Assembly (NCBI RefSeq): GCF_910596095.1
Contig: NC_056548.1
Span: 17,446,651 to 17,510,650, forward strand
Source: Thunnus maccoyii
Taxonomy: Eukaryota > Chordata > Actinopteri > Scombriformes > Scombridae
Direction of reading: 5' to 3'
Length of the DNA stretch: 64,000 bases
The translations under genes and the position numbers were made by a program. Under the pieces are notes generated by a model, which was given only the letters and a program-made list of their open reading frames with translations, had not been told where the DNA came from and did not search any database. Shown piece after piece: positions 37,413 through 48,847 of this stretch (positions are counted from its first letter, which is position 1; the number at the start of each line of letters is the position of its first letter).

Positions 37413-39009
37413 ATGGCAACCCAAACCAAGGTGAACCAGTAGAAACTAAACATGGTTGACTGTGTTAATTTGGAAATGTTTTCAAATGGACTGAATGCTT
37501 TTGTTTTTTGTTTTTTTTATTTCTATCTAGCCTGTTCTTCATGGATACTTCAGAAGCTCCTGCTCCTGGAGGGTTCGCATTGGTAAGTCATGCCACAAGA
37601 TTAGTCCGCTTGGCTGTTATTTAAAATCATTTTGATGCCAACATGATGATAATGAACTTTTTGTGTGCCAGCTTTTGCGCTTAAAGGTATCGAATATGAC
37701 CAGGTTCCAGTCAATCTAATCAAAGATGGGGGTCAGCAGGTAGAGTATGCAGAGTCACAGGATCCAGATCAAACATGACATATTGTGTATTATCTTAAGC
37801 ATGAGACGGTGTTACAGCATGATGAAATAAATTCATTAATGGATGAAAGTACAAGTTTAAGAATTACTGTATTAGTCTCACAAAGTTTTTCTATGTGCTC
37901 CAGCTTACAGAGCAGTACAAGACATTAAACCCTATGCAACAAGTGCCTGCAGTTGAAATTGATGGCGTCATCCTTTCTCAGTCAGTGAGTACCCCAAAAC
38001 CTTGCATCCATTTCTTCCTTCAAAACTGTATTTTATGCAGCCAGCTGAAAGACTGAGAATGTGTTTGCTTACGCAGCTGGCAGTGATCCAGTATATCGAT
38101 GAGACCAGGCCAGGACCTCGGCTTCTTCCAGTGGACCCAAAGAAACGTGTCCAGGTTCGGATGATAAGTGACGTCATTGCCTCTGGGATACAGCCTCTGC
38201 AGGTGAGTAGAGAAGAGCACAGTCCAAACTATTGCAAAAGGCTAAACTGAGGCAGACAGTTCAAACAACATCAAGGCACAAGTAACCTCACAGTGTTATT
38301 TCCTGGATGTTTCAGAATCTACACGTGATCCAGAAGATAGGAGCAGAGAAGGTGCAGTGGGCGCAGCACTTCATTAATCGCGGTTTTCAAGGTTGGTGGA
38401 AGCCCGCCTTTACAATTACACAAGTTCATCTCATATCCAGATATTTAAATATTAATCATGTGCATATTTTGTTCTCCTCCAGCTCTTGAGCCCATTCTGA
38501 AGCAAACAGCAGGGAAATACTGTGTAGGCGATGAGGTAAGAGCATGATCATCATAATGAAAGCATGAAAATTAATAGTATGACATACAAAAGGGGGGCTT
38601 TAATCTGACAAAGTAATTACCTTTTAGATATCCATGGCAGACATCTGTCTGGTTCCACAAGTCTACAATGCAGAGAGGTATGTAATCACACATTTAATAA
38701 AAACTGCAACATCAGTACCACATTAATATTCTCACAGTAACACTGAAAAACAAGAACATGAATAAATTTTATAATCTATAGCATTTTGCACCATCATTGT
38801 TTGGTGTCTGCACACTGCTGAACTTTAAACACTATATACTGTACAGAGAAGCGTGACCTCTTTATGTCTTTAATCTCTACAGGTTCAAAGTGGACGTCGG
38901 GCAGTATCCAACTATCCAAAGGTTAAATCAAACCTTACTTGAGATTGAAGCTTTCAAAGTGAGCCACCCGTCTTGCCAGCCAGACACACCTGCTGATCTG
39001 CGTACATAG
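37413..39009 (+). CDS. gstz1: Maleylacetoacetate isomerase / glutathione S-transferase zeta 1
   Basis: GSTZ1 isomerises maleylacetoacetate to fumarylacetoacetate with glutathione, the penultimate step of tyrosine catabolism. Nine exons: 37413-37430, 37531-37582, 37672-37739, 37904-37984, 38077-38202, 38316-38391, 38483-38535, 38628-38677 and 38883-39009. They encode 216 residues, exactly the human length. The zeta-class active site SSCSWRVRI begins at Ser15, with Cys17 the likely reactive residue. [35 protein letters not shown] and [11 protein letters not shown] match the family. The ATG is six codons before the first intron. Exon 6 uses a GTTGGT donor. Divergent from aldh6a1 and convergent with the kelch gene. 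Confidence 0.96.
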
Positions 39010-39051
39010 GATAGCGGCTCAGCAGCTCCACCGACACCACGCCACGTCTTA

Positions 39052-39057
39052 AATAAA
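39052..39057 (+). promoter_or_regulatory. gstz1 polyadenylation signal
   Basis: AATAAA 43 bases after the gstz1 stop codon, giving a very short 3' UTR. Confidence 0.7.
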
Positions 39058-39125
39058 ATGCTTTGAAAGTGATCTTATTTCCGTGCACTTAACTTAAATA
39101 CAAAGGAAATTTTGAATTAAAAACA

Positions 39126-39131
39126 TTTATT
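39126..39131 (-). promoter_or_regulatory. Probable kelch-gene polyadenylation signal
   Basis: AATAAA on the minus strand, 394 bases past the kelch-gene stop and about 70 bases from the gstz1 signal. The two convergent transcripts would nearly abut. Confidence 0.5.
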
Positions 39132-39524
39132 AGCATTTTGATATCAATTTTAATTAAGACTTTATCTGTTTTACATAGTCCAGCAAAGAGATAAAGGACA
39201 TGAGTAATGTGTACAACATGCAGATCAGAGATTTGTTATGCAAAGCGCAAATAATCTCTCAGCCGACCACTTGCAGCATATTGCCTGTGTGGAGGAGGTA
39301 TGGGTTGTTATTAAAGAGACTACAATGAAGGAATAGGCAACAGATATATCACACAAAACTCACATATGTGAGGAAAAGCATTCAAATAGAAAAATTGTTA
39401 CAGACAAATACGCTTGAAGATGCTGTCATTTTTCTGTGACATGATCAGGTCAGTTCACAGCATCGTCCACTGTTTTAAAAAGATCAAAAACTGTCCTGTT
39501 TGGATTTCTTCTCAGATGAAACCA

Positions 39525-42500
39525 TCATTTATCAGCAGGAATCTCCACTGTGCACTTGACTACATCACTGTAGAAGGTACCAGAGCAGTCTGACCCACCA
39601 AACACCAGCAATGTGCAGTGGACACGTTCACCTTGTTCGTACTTCTGAGTGTCCGTTAAGATGGAGCAGCCCAAATTGATCATGCTGTGTCCAGCACGCG
39701 GCTTGGAGCAAAGCAGAGAAGATGCCACTGAATTCCACATATTAGTGTCTGAGGAGAAATTAAGGCAGGAGGATTTACTGTACATAATATATTTGCGTAA
39801 CATTAGACAGGGTGACTCAAAATAAATGTACAGGTCTGTCATGATGCAAAACACCAAGGACCCCACTATTAAATTTTAAGTTGTATTACGTATGTATATG
39901 TAGATTGATGTGGCACAAATGAGAGTAAAATGAATGGCTCAGCACTCACCAGTGTTGAAGATATGTACATCCTGCAGGGCTCCAATTGCACTGCAGCCTC
40001 CACTGACTAAAATCCTGTTGTCTGAAACTGGGAGTGCTGTGTGAAACCTGTCCATGTAAAGGATGTTTTTCAGCTGCACTGTTATTCTTCTAAAGTCAGT
40101 TTCTACATCTTATCTAAATAAGTAATTCTTATTATTTCATCTTCAGCAATTAAATCTAACATGTAATGTAGAAAGGTGATATTTTGTGCAGTTAAAGTAC
40201 ATTAAATTCAAGTGCTGTTCTGTCTAAGATGCCAAAAATACTAAAACCAGATGGCCACATCGATGACATTTCTCAAGGTTGATTAGATCTGTGCTCACCC
40301 TCGAGGCAGTGGTGGCATGTTCCCACACTTCACAGCTGTGTACTCCATGAATCCTTCACCCAAGTAAGAAAAAAAACACAAGTATCAGAGCAAACTTTGG
40401 ACACAAAATGATCTCCTAGTGCAGTCACTGAATCCTCATCTTACCCAGATCTAGAAAATGGAGATCGTTCAGGTAGGTCGCAGTCTTCCGGCCGCCAAAT
40501 ATTATCAGCTTCTGTGAGAGAAGTGTGGCCGAGTGTCTGTTGAATCATAAACAGTGGAATTAATGAGAAATAAAGCTGTATTTGGGTTGCAGTAAATGTA
40601 TTGTAGTCGTTTTGAAAAAGGACACCGACCCAAACCGAGGCAGAGGTTTGTCTCCCTCCACAATGGGCTGGTACCACAGTTCAAACTCTGGGTTGAAGAT
40701 GTATAGAGCATTACTGCAGGATTTCTCCCCAGCAGAGTGGCTCGGCTCAACTCCACCGAAGACAAAAAGCTCTTTCTTATAAAAGACTGCTGAGTGATAT
40801 GCCAGAGTAGGAACATTCCCTTTTGCCTAAATTGGATAAATCCACAAAAACAAAATTCTGCATCTCTGAGTATTTGAAATAGATAATTTCAACACTATGT
40901 TACAACAAACCCACAGTGACAAGCCTCCACTTCCAGGTCAGAGTGTTAAGGATGTACAGCTCACTGTAACGATGACCCTCCCTCAGGCCACCATAAACAA
41001 AGACTGCCTTAGAGTCTGGATCATAGGTTGCAGAGTGTCCTCGGGCACATGGTGGTACAGGTCCAGAAACAGAGGAGTTCATAGGATACCAGAAATCATT
41101 GTCTGGAAAGAGGACAAACAAGAAACCAGATGTGAAATTGACTCAATACGAAAATATTTTTATTATTTTCCTTTTTCTTGGGTCTTTTCAGCCACTTGGC
41201 AAATGGCTTCTAATAAAAGTAAAATCATCAAAGTCCACTGACCTAACTCAAGCTTCCACAGGGAGTCCTTGCAGTAGTTTTGATCTGTAATTTCCCCTCC
41301 AATGAGGATGGCTGTTTGAGGGTCAATCAGACACATCGAATGGCTCCAGCGCTTTGATGGACACACTGAAACTAATCATCAACTTTGTCAAAACCCATTT
41401 TCTTCATTGAGATGTGACCACAAAGTTTACAAGGCTTCTTTGTTTCTGACCTTCTCTGCTCTCATTCTTTATCTGCACCATCATTTCCTCTTGGCTGTTC
41501 ATCCTTGACAGCCTCATCCTCTTGGGGGTTGAAGCTTGGTCTATGTCCTCAGTGAGACTGTCCATATCCTCAGAGCTCCATGTCAGATGGCCCCTCTTAC
41601 TTATAACTGTCCGTCTGGGCGTTTTATCCTTTCAGTGGCACAGAACACATCACAGAGCAAGTTATTTACGTCACATACAGACATTGATGATATATTTTGA
41701 CTCTTACCGTCGGCCAAACTGAGGGTTTAACTCCCACAACAGAATCGCTGGTGTCAATTTTATTAACTTGGATCTCAGCATAGCAAACGCTTTCCCCCAA
41801 GTGTGAGGAGTTGGGAGTTATCTGCAAGGCACAATTTGAATAAATTGGACCATTTTTAAACATAGCAACAAAAGATTACTATGGAACAATTTTCACTTTA
41901 TTTATCTCACCATTTCATTTGTGACACTTTGGTGTAACGTGCAGGAGAGATCATTGTGCTGTTCTGGGAACAGACGTTTCCTTTGCACCAGTGGAGTACT
42001 GCTGAGGACGCTGGCTTTATCCTCCGTCTGGTCACAAATCATTGCGTCAAACAAAACAGTAAAATATGAACCAAGAGCCCAAAGGAGTGTACTCCTCTAC
42101 ATCTGAAAATTCAACTATCACCAATATTTATTAGCTTCATGGTCAGGCATATGAGATACTGTACACACTTTTGATACTTGATTGTTTTTTTATGCTTAAC
42201 ATTAACCAGGATTTTACAACCTCCTACCTCTCCACACACTGTGAGCACAATCTTGCCATAGACTCCTCTCCTGCCTCTCTCTGCTGCCACTGCAACAATG
42301 TCAGCGCTCCAGTCTCCCTCCCAGGTCAGGCACCTGAGTTCAAAAAGGCAAATTTACCAATTTAGACCTGAACTGAACTGAAGGTGTGGAAAATATATCC
42401 TCCTCCACATACCTTGCTTGAGATGTCAGAGTCCCAATTTTCTGGGCCTGAACCTCTGCACTGACCAGAACCTCTGCTGAGATCGTTGTCTCACTGCATG

Positions 42501-42597
42501 TCCATTCTCCCAGACAAAAGATGACCAGCTGCTTGGGTAGAGGCAGCGGGATGTGGACTTGAAAGCACCTTCGGTTGGATTTGCTGCAGAGACCCAT
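39525..42597 (-). CDS. Kelch-repeat propeller protein, unnamed (RABEPK-like C-terminal half)
   Basis: Twelve exons: 42413-42597, 42228-42333, 41911-42027, 41708-41821, 41451-41628, 41243-41365, 40915-41102, 40630-40826, 40445-40536, 40299-40353, 39950-40047 and 39525-39748. They join in frame to 558 residues. Residues from about 234 form a six-blade kelch propeller, each blade with a Gly-Gly pair after hydrophobic residues: ILIGG, VFVYGG, LFVFGG, LIIFGG, ILVSGG and LLVFGG. Blade layout recalls RABEPK and KLHDC proteins, but identity was not established. Residues 1-233 are not kelch: a compact start (MGLCSKSNRRCFQVHIPLPL, LVIFCLGEWTC) of unknown fold, then a low-complexity, Ser/Thr- and Lys/Arg-rich linker (DKTPRRTVISKRG, TPKRMRLSRM) that could hold a nuclear signal or phosphosites. 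Start chosen at the first in-frame ATG (GTCATGG context). Confidence 0.85.
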
Positions 42598-43033
42598 GAC
42601 AACGTGCTTGAACGGTTGTGTTTCAATAAGGGGGACATAATGAATGCAGGTTTTTAGAGAAGCCTACCTAATGAACTGGCGTGGAGCGTCACGCAGAGAC
42701 CAAAGGACGTAAAAATTAAGCCGCCCCATTATTTGCAACACATCAACCCCTCGGAGAAGAAAACCCTTGCTGTGTCCGCGGATGGGAGGTCAGGATCATA
42801 TCGCTGCCACCTGTAACTCCGGTAGTGACGCCTGATTGGCTGAGCCGAGCGCGAGGCCGCTGTAGGAACGCACACCTGAGACCACAATTAATTAAGCTAA
42901 TAACGGGATTAAACGCGCACACCAGCGCTTGATTCTTCCACACCATTTTCGACTATTACTGAGTTATGTAACAATTAAGTAAATGTGTACAATAATTTCT
43001 CGAAAGTTCTGCCTTTTATGCTTTTTTTGTTTT

Positions 43034-43283
43034 GTTTGCCCCACCCGTGTTTCGTTTTTTTTTGTTTTTTTTACTATGACATGACTCTGAGCCTTTCCTT
43101 TCTATGTGAAATATCATAGATATGATCTATATTTGGGGAGGAAATATTTTTGTTTCGTTTGCCCCACCCGTGGAAGTGGAGAGAAACTTACTGTTTAAGT
43201 TTTGTTTTGTTTTGTTTTGTTTACTATGACATGACTCTGAGCCTTTCCTTTCTATGTGAAATATCATAGATATGATCTATATA
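43034..43283. repeat. Imperfect tandem duplication (~125-150 bp unit)
   Basis: GTTTGCCCCACCCGTG followed by T/G-rich sequence and a near-identical 75-base block (TACTATGACATGACTCTGAG ... GATATGATCTATAT) occurs twice, the second block 150 bases after the first. The copies differ by about 27 extra bases (GAAGTGGAGAGAAAC..) in the second and by the length of the TTTTG run. Confidence 0.85.
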
Positions 43284-44627
43284 CTTGTAATCTTCTGTTT
43301 CTGTTTGACTAGAGAGATAAGGTGGTCATTTTTGAGGCTGTGGTTAGCTCGGTGTTGGACTGGACTTAAGTGTTTAAAACATTCAGCCCCCCTCCTGTGT
43401 GTAAGTGGGGATGAGCAAAACAAGAGAACACCACCACCACAAATTATGGACAATTAACATTGAAACCTTAGAGTTAAATTAGCTCCTCTCTGACACTGTC
43501 AAAAAACTTAAAAGATCCCCTCCAGATATAAAGTATAAATAAATAATCTGCCTTGAAAAATAATGTGTAGATATAATTTTTCCACAAAAAAAGTTCAATT
43601 TACTGAGTTAATCTCCTTTTCCCTCATTGAAAAATCCACAATCTATATTATTTTGCAAGACGGCTTCTATTTCACTAAAAAGTCAATTTTCAGTGAACAG
43701 TATTGCACTTGAGGCTTCAAGTTTCCATATCACCCTTCTGTAAGTTGTATACTGAACAACGACCAGCTCCAAAGTTGCTGTAATGTCAAAAATAAAGCCT
43801 GCAGGAACATGCCTTGAACTAAGATTTAAGGCTAGCACAGAGAAACTTCAGCAGATAAAAGTGAAAACAGCCTCTAGTGTCATTCTGCACAGTGAAGCTC
43901 AAACATCCAACTGAAGGAATAATAAGCTAATAAATGTATAGCTAATAAAACTAATTTTTGACCGGAGAGGGACGTCAACACTGACAAATAATAGATTTTG
44001 TTGCAAGGCTCTTGTATTGTATTTGCATTATGTTGCTCAGGTATAGATTATGTATTTGGAAACTGAGTGTATAAAAAACAAATCAATCAAATTTGTATCT
44101 GATAAAGTCAAGATTTATCCGCATGTTCAATAAGCTACTGCAAAAAGTATCATTTGGTTCTACACACATTTAATCTTAAATTCAAATTTAGTACTTTGAA
44201 TTTAAATGAATAAAACACAGGATCATGTGAGAGTATTTTTTTAAATAATAAGTAAGTCTAAGAAAACATGAGTGACACTAGATGTAAGTCTGGGTTCTAA
44301 CGGGCCTTTAGGGAGAGCCGAAAATAAAACCTGGTTTCATCAGCACCTCTGTAACAATTACATCAATCCCCTAATGCCGCAATTTAATGGAAACACAAGG
44401 GACCATCCTGAAGCGCTTTCTAATTGTGGATCAGCAGTGAGACTGCTATGAAATGATGGCGTCTCGGTTGGAATGAACCGATTCGGTTGAGAGACTGAGA
44501 CTCCTTTTAAAAAAAGTTAATCATGTTGCAACATTCAGCTGCTACACAATGAACTACTATTTGCAGCTGTTCACGGTCTTTATTGGACTGATAAAAATAA
44601 TCACAAAGAAAACTACATAATCTTCTC

Positions 44628-44633
44628 TTTATT
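44628..44633 (-). promoter_or_regulatory. Possible tmed8 polyadenylation signal
   Basis: Minus-strand AATAAA 1.4 kb downstream of the tmed8 stop codon. If used, the tmed8 3' UTR includes the CA repeat and the inverted-repeat element. Confidence 0.4.
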
Positions 44634-45261
44634 GTGGAATATACAGTACATTTTCAGGAATCATAACTTAAAGGTACAGTACAGCAAACATGGGAAGCTT
44701 TCAATCAGTTGCTTTGCATCTTATGCTGCATTAGCAACTAAATTTGTGACATCTTTTTTTTTTAAACATGCGCACAAAGTGATTTGAAACAGGATGGAAC
44801 AATTCTATTCAACACAATCAAATCCAAAGTATGTGCCCAACGCACAGAGAATATCCAGAATCACTGACCTTCACTTACATAGAACTGTGCACAAAATACA
44901 TTTAGATGAAATATTACGACTGCTCCCTACCTCTAAAACAGCAAATTAAAAAAGGGGGGCAAGGCAAATGTAAATATTGAATCTATATTACATAATAGGA
45001 GCTTTATGCGATAAGGGATGGCTTTATTTGTGTCATAAAAAGCACACTCTGGATATCTGCGACCACTTGCTTCAGTACATTCAGCATTCTTGACTTAAAT
45101 CTTCTACTGACACACCACTATGACAGTAGTATTTGTATTTCCATAATTATATTGTCAGTTAGCTCATGATTAGATTTGATTAAAAATAAGTTATGGCGCA
45201 AAGCAGAAGGTTAAATACAAGTGACAACAACAAGCAACATAATCATAATCATAGAAGGTGC

Positions 45262-45302
45262 GCACACACACACATACACACACACACACATACACACACA
45301 AC
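45262..45302. repeat. CA/TG microsatellite
   Basis: About 20 CA dinucleotides with two single-base interruptions (CATACA). Probably within the tmed8 3' UTR. Confidence 0.9.
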
Positions 45303-45675
45303 AAAAAAACTCCCATTTCTATAGAGCACTGCTGATTAAGCACCTGGCCAGGTGAAATATATTCTGTGCAGGTGTTCCCTGATCACTGCTACCATAGAAA
45401 TGTTACAGCTGAAGACGTTATATGTTTTATGACGGGCACTTGACCAAATAGTACTGTGCACACATGGGAACATGGCACATATGCAAGGCTTCTTCAAATA
45501 TGTATCGGCAAGACACTGGAGCAAAATGTTGCATTCAAAACTATCCGACAACATACGTAAATTCAACATGTGGCAACACAAGCTGACAGTGATAAAAAAT
45601 AGATATGCCTATATTTAACCTTTTCTATTATAACTTCATCTTTTCCACATATGGATTCAAAAATAGTTTGTCGTT

Positions 45676-45985
45676 CTTAAAAGGACCTGTGTGTAGGATT
45701 TAGTGGCATCTAGCGCTCCCCCTCCCCTTCTTAGTGTGTAGGCGAATCTGTGGTGGCTGTGCAACTCACAAAAAATGCTGTTGAAACATGGCGGTGTAAC
45801 ATGGCGGGCTCCGTGGAAGAGAACCCGCTCCCTGTGTAGATATAAAGGGCTCATCCTAAGCTAACAAATACACAGCAGTTCTCATTTTCAGGTGATTATT
45901 CACTAATTAAAAACATACTTATGAATATTATATTCCATTTCCGCCCAGTCCACTGCCACTAAATCTTACACACTGCACCTTTAAG
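45676..45985. mobile_element. Miniature inverted-repeat element (GTGTGTAGGATTTAGTGGCA ends)
   Basis: Inverted ends of about 32 bp: CTTAAAAGGACCTGTGTGTA on the left pairs with the reverse complement of the right end, CTTAAAGGTGCAGTGTGTAA, and both continue GATTTAGTGGCA. The interior has ACATGGCGG repeats and GATATAAAGGGCTCAT, as in a very common teleost repeat. Non-coding. It sits 50 bases from the tmed8 stop codon. Confidence 0.75.
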
Positions 45986-46035
45986 AGTAATATTCTTCTG
46001 TAAATTATACATTCATAAACAAATAAATTGGCATC

Positions 46036-47493
46036 TCAGGCACTGTAATAAACTCTGTAGTAAAGAGTTTTATTTCGCCATAGTGAGTAGGAGTTGTCAA
46101 ACTTCAGGAGGTACGTGCCTTCACCTGGAAAATCGTGGCTGCCCCCGAAGACGGACAAGTGGCTGTCCTGGCGGTATACAGGTAAGATTTCAGCCAAGTT
46201 TGAGTTGGTCTGAGTTTTGGAGCCCTTCTCAACATCGCCGTTACTGACAGGCCCTGAAATCACATAAAGCACTAAGTCAACATGATGCCTCAGCTGGAGG
46301 AAAACATTAAAACACAGTTATGGTGTTTTATAGATACACGCTGGCTGATTGTTTAACTAAGACATTGAATGAAAAGGTTAAAAACAGGCCTAAATGTCAC
46401 TATAGGATGTCACTAAATTTAGGCTACCTCAAATTCTGAATTACATATACCGACTGACCTTCCAGCTCCTCCTCTTCATCTTCATCATCACTTGATTCAC
46501 TGATGTGCACAGTGATAGACCGGCTCGTGACGGGAGTCCAGTCAAAATATATGCCGAAGCCAATGTCATAACCATCTGTGGCGAACTCCCAGCACACTTT
46601 TTTGGCCTCGGGGACAGTGGGCACGTGAACTGTCATGATGTCGCCTCGGTACACTGTCACCACGCTGTCCTTCTCCGTTCGGAGCTTCGCCTTGAGCTCC
46701 TTCAGTGCAGCAGATGTCCATGTTGTCGGAGGCTTCAGGGGCGGCATTTGGGCTGCATAACAAACAAATGGCAGTGTGTCCGCAGAGAAGAAAACAACTC
46801 TAATAATCATTTTAGCTTAGATAAGCCTTATAAAATTGCAGATGCATCATTTTAGAGCATATATTACACTGTGCTTTGCTGTTTTTTAACAAATTTAGAA
46901 AACCTTTGAAACCTTTGACCAAATCATACATAAAACAAAGCAGGAGTCATAACGGCATGCTCAGCAGGTCCTCACCTTTAATCTCACCGGAGAGCTGACA
47001 GCTCTCAACACTGTTGTTCTCCTCACCTCCTTCCCCCAGGGCTGGCTCAGCAGGGGCCTCTTCATTACCCTTGAAAATGTACACGCACAAAACTCATTAT
47101 AGCAGAAATATGGTATTAGATTTCATCATTGACAGCTCATTTAACACACTTTGAATTTTAACTACCTCAGCATGCTGCCCTGAATCCTCCTTGGTTTCCT
47201 CCATCTCAGGTTGTTTTTTAGGTTGGCTAAAGCTCTTTGAAAGGTCTGTATTCTGGAGCCTGAAGTGATCACAAAGCACCAACATTAGTAGAAATTACAA
47301 TATTTATACAGCAATGACATCAGGACGCAAGAAGTGTACGTTTCAGCAACTAATAGGCGGCACTTTCTACAGCAACAGGTTACCTGTCCGGCGGTCTGTC
47401 GTCGCACTGTTTGGATGTTATTCCCGGAAAAGACGAGAAGGACAGTGATGACAGCCGTGACTGGAGCTCTGATGTAGCTTCTAATCTCTCCAT
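46036..47493 (-). CDS. tmed8: TMED8, GOLD-domain protein
   Basis: TMED8 belongs to the GOLD-domain group named after p24 cargo receptors, but no signal peptide or membrane span is visible, so a cytosolic role is more likely. Its function is poorly defined. Five exons: 47384-47493, 47166-47259, 46976-47069, 46459-46752 and 46036-46253, giving 269 residues (human about 325). The N-terminal 100 residues are acidic, low-complexity and poorly conserved. The GOLD domain runs from about residue 110 to the end: [19 protein letters not shown], then [20 protein letters not shown] and LYYRVYYSA. An acidic insert ([12 protein letters not shown]) interrupts the domain at the exon 4/5 junction. The start [10 protein letters not shown] is the first ATG. 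It neighbours noxred1 as in other vertebrates. Confidence 0.92.
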
Positions 47494-48847
47494 GGCTATA
47501 AAGACAAGACAAACATCTCAGCCTGCGTGGCTGAAACAGATGAAACCCCGCCCCTTCCAACCACAGGGAGGGAGACAGATGACAAAACTGCAACTAGCCT
47601 TCAAACACAGCATGTACACACCAAAACCCACCGCTGTTTGACATTTAACGAGCCTTTTAACCACAACACAGGCTGACAAATGAGTAGCAGAGGTCTTAAA
47701 AGAGTAATGTGTATATGTGGCGGGCTCTGGCTTCATTAGCAGCTCCAACCTCGTGAACTGACATTAGCTTAGCTCCAGGTTAGCTTCCTAGCAAGCAAAA
47801 CAAACAACAACAAGAAAAAAAAAACGTGCGGAGGAAGCTGTGGGAACACTGGACAAAAACTCATCTTACCACGATGCAATGCTGATAATCTGACGATTTG
47901 ACACGATTTTTACTTTAATCCCGAGTCAGCCCATCAGGAAATAAGCGTCCATATCACTGCAATCATGTGACGGATCTGATGGAAAAAACACGAATTTCTG
48001 AGACTTCCGTGTTTTCGCAAGTGAAGAGTCAGGATCCTGTGCAGTAAAAGCTAGTTGTGCCTCCACAATGAGGCTTTGTCGTGGTATATATACACATATA
48101 TAGATTAGTATATATATTATATGGTACAGTAGATACAGAAGGCTTAACAGCAGAAGCACAGTGAAGATGACACCCTTTTAAGTTTAATGTAAATTTGTAT
48201 GGAGATGTTATATGGTATCAAGTGATGACATATGTAATGTCTGTATTTTCCAAAAACAAAATCAGGGGGGAAAAAGCATTATCCCAGAGGACAAAAACAC
48301 CAAAATAATTACCTCATATGTTAATTTTTTGGATAAATTTATTTGCGGTCAACAGGCTGACAAATCTGCTGATGCTTCATCCTTCATCAGAGTGTATATG
48401 ACAGTGGAAACATCATTTTATCACCATTCAACAGAAAAGGGAAGACCCTCTGCTCTCCTCAGCACAGAATAAAATAATTAATGCATATTTGACATTTGTA
48501 CGATGTCTTACATGTACAGAAGATAAAAATGTTGCCAGTATAATAAAACAAAAGTATTGCTGCTGTTCATAACTTCTAAATGTGCCTTGTTTTCCAGATA
48601 TTTACCCTTAATCTCTGAAAAAAAAAAAACTATATCCTATAGCCTGTCAGGCCACAGTAAATCCATGTATTGCAAAATACACTTTAAAATCAAATGTAAT
48701 TTTGAATATAATACATTATATCTGATAAAACTATATAATATGTATAATATGAGGAGCACAGACTTTAAACTATGATAGAGGGAAATCTTTTGAGAGTAAA
48801 AATTTTATATTAGGGTGTAAAAAGGTTTAAGTATAAATGAATTAATT
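47494..48847. other. Intergenic region between tmed8 and noxred1
   Basis: Holds the tmed8 promoter and 5' UTR at the left (perhaps with non-coding leader sequence to about 47,900) and the noxred1 3' UTR at the right. AT-rich and without recognisable repeats or further exons. Confidence 0.5.

Larger units (their letters stand above)
42598..46035. other. Intergenic region between the kelch gene and tmed8
   Basis: The first 300 bases hold the kelch-gene promoter area (an inverted CCAAT at about 42,835). Further right lie a local tandem duplication (43,034-43,283), a CA microsatellite, and an inverted-repeat element near tmed8. The part from about 44,630 is probably the tmed8 3' UTR. No other coding exon is supported. 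Confidence 0.5.
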
